This document shows, one piece after another, positions 14,771-15,301 of a stretch of 15,301 bases of DNA. The notes beneath the pieces were generated by a model, which had not been told where the DNA came from, did no database searches, and saw only the letters and a program-made list of their open reading frames with translations. The translations under genes and the position numbers were made by a program. How positions within the stretch are numbered: position 1 is the stretch's first letter; each line of letters starts with the position of its first letter. The stretch comes from an uncultured Selenomonadaceae bacterium (GTDB lineage Bacteria > Bacillota > Negativicutes > Selenomonadales > Selenomonadaceae). The DNA is taken from assembly GCA_945637225.1 (NCBI GenBank), contig CALZDE010000025.1:1-15301 (forward strand), in the 5' to 3' direction.

Positions 14771-15301
14771 TTAAATTAATGCAGCACCGCTCTTGATTTT
14801 CTCAATGAGCTTTGGAACTACATCGTACAAATCACCAACAACTGCATAATTTGCTACCTTAAATATAGAAGCATTTGGATCAGTATTGATGGCGATAATA
14901 TTTTCGGAGTGGTTCATACCAGCTACAAACTGAATTGCACCGGAAACACCACAGGTAATAATAAGCTTTGGACGAACAGTACGGCCGGAAAGACCAATCT
15001 GTCTCTTAGCATCCATCCAGCCACCCTCAACCATAGGACGAGTGCAAGCCAGATCGCCGCCTAAAGCGTCAGCCAAATCCTGTACCAGCTGTAAATCTTC
15101 ACGCTTCTTGATACCACGGCCAGCTACTACCAGAATGTCAGCATTCTCGATACCGCTTTCCTGTTCCTTCTTAGTAACGCCAATAACCTCAACATGGTTA
15201 GCCAGCTTGGAATCATCCACATTTAACTCTACAATTTCGCCCTTTGCATCTGCACTGCGCTCTGGAGCATCCATGATCTTATAACGTACAGTAGCCAGCT
15301 G
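14771..15301 (-). CDS. etfA: Electron transfer flavoprotein alpha subunit, C-terminal part (5' end beyond the window)
   Basis: The frame enters from the right edge (first visible residues QLATVRYKI) and gives 176 residues to the stop. It covers the end of the first domain and the FAD-binding C-terminal domain of EtfA. Visible elements are VVAGRGIKKREDL, the SGRTVRPKLIITCGVSGAIQ segment that holds the family signature, and NIIAINTDPNASIFKVANY. In the signature the position after IQ is F (IQFVAGM), where many EtfA proteins have H. An in-frame ATG at 15274 is internal, not the start. EtfA with EtfB carries electrons from a flavin dehydrogenase; here the partner is the GlcD-type enzyme 15 bases downstream. 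etfB should lie just upstream, off the window. Whether the N-terminus carries an iron-sulfur domain, as in bifurcating LctC, cannot be seen. Confidence 0.95.
   Translation of the reverse strand, partial: QLATVRYKIMDAPERSADAKGEIVELNVDDSKLANHVEVIGVTKKEQESGIENADILVVAGRGIKKREDLQLVQDLADALGGDLACTRPMVEGGWMDAKRQIGLSGRTVRPKLIITCGVSGAIQFVAGMNHSENIIAINTDPNASIFKVANYAVVGDLYDVVPKLIEKIKSGAALI

Noticed and set aside
1..15301. CRISPR arrays, tRNA or rRNA genes, insertion sequences
   Set aside because: No regularly spaced repeats, no tRNA-like cloverleaf or rRNA segments, and no transposase frames or terminal repeats were seen.

Overview
The window is from a low-to-moderate GC anaerobic member of the Bacillota. 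The evidence is strong AGGAGG-type ribosome binding sites, an S-box (SAM-I) riboswitch on metK, a glycine riboswitch, and a lactate operon of the Etf-linked dehydrogenase type. A lactate-using Negativicutes is a reasonable guess, but the sequence alone does not settle it. Every convincing gene lies on the minus strand, so the biological order runs from high to low coordinates.

Right part (15301 to 11454): a lactate-use operon. It holds the C-terminal part of etfA, a GlcD-type FAD-binding 2-hydroxyacid (lactate) dehydrogenase, a GC-rich intergenic hairpin, and an LctP-family lactate permease, and it closes with a clear intrinsic terminator. The order matches the electron-confurcating lactate dehydrogenase/Etf operons of anaerobes. 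The permease brings lactate in, the flavoprotein oxidises it, and the Etf takes the electrons.

Middle part (11436 to 8186): two riboswitch-controlled units. A promoter, a single-aptamer glycine riboswitch and a terminator precede an AGCS sodium:alanine/glycine symporter. A second near-consensus promoter, a SAM-I riboswitch with recognisable P1, antiterminator and terminator helices, and metK follow. metK ends in a strong intrinsic terminator.

Left part (8122 to 1): a type 1 BREX phage-defence locus in the order brxA, brxB, brxC, pglX. It starts behind a TATAAT element directly downstream of the metK terminator. pglX is cut by the left window edge; pglZ and brxL, which would complete the system, would lie further left. 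brxA, brxB and parts of brxC and pglX are clearly more AT-rich than metK, which fits horizontal acquisition. Inside pglX a very AT-rich block (about 661 to 1620) lies where the target-recognition region is expected.

I did not find an undescribed system. The defence locus belongs to a known family. The most useful new leads are the mosaic composition of pglX, the predicted OFF logic of the singlet glycine riboswitch, the absence of a visible BREX regulator, and the hairpin between the lactate dehydrogenase and permease genes. No tRNA, rRNA, CRISPR array or insertion sequence was recognised.
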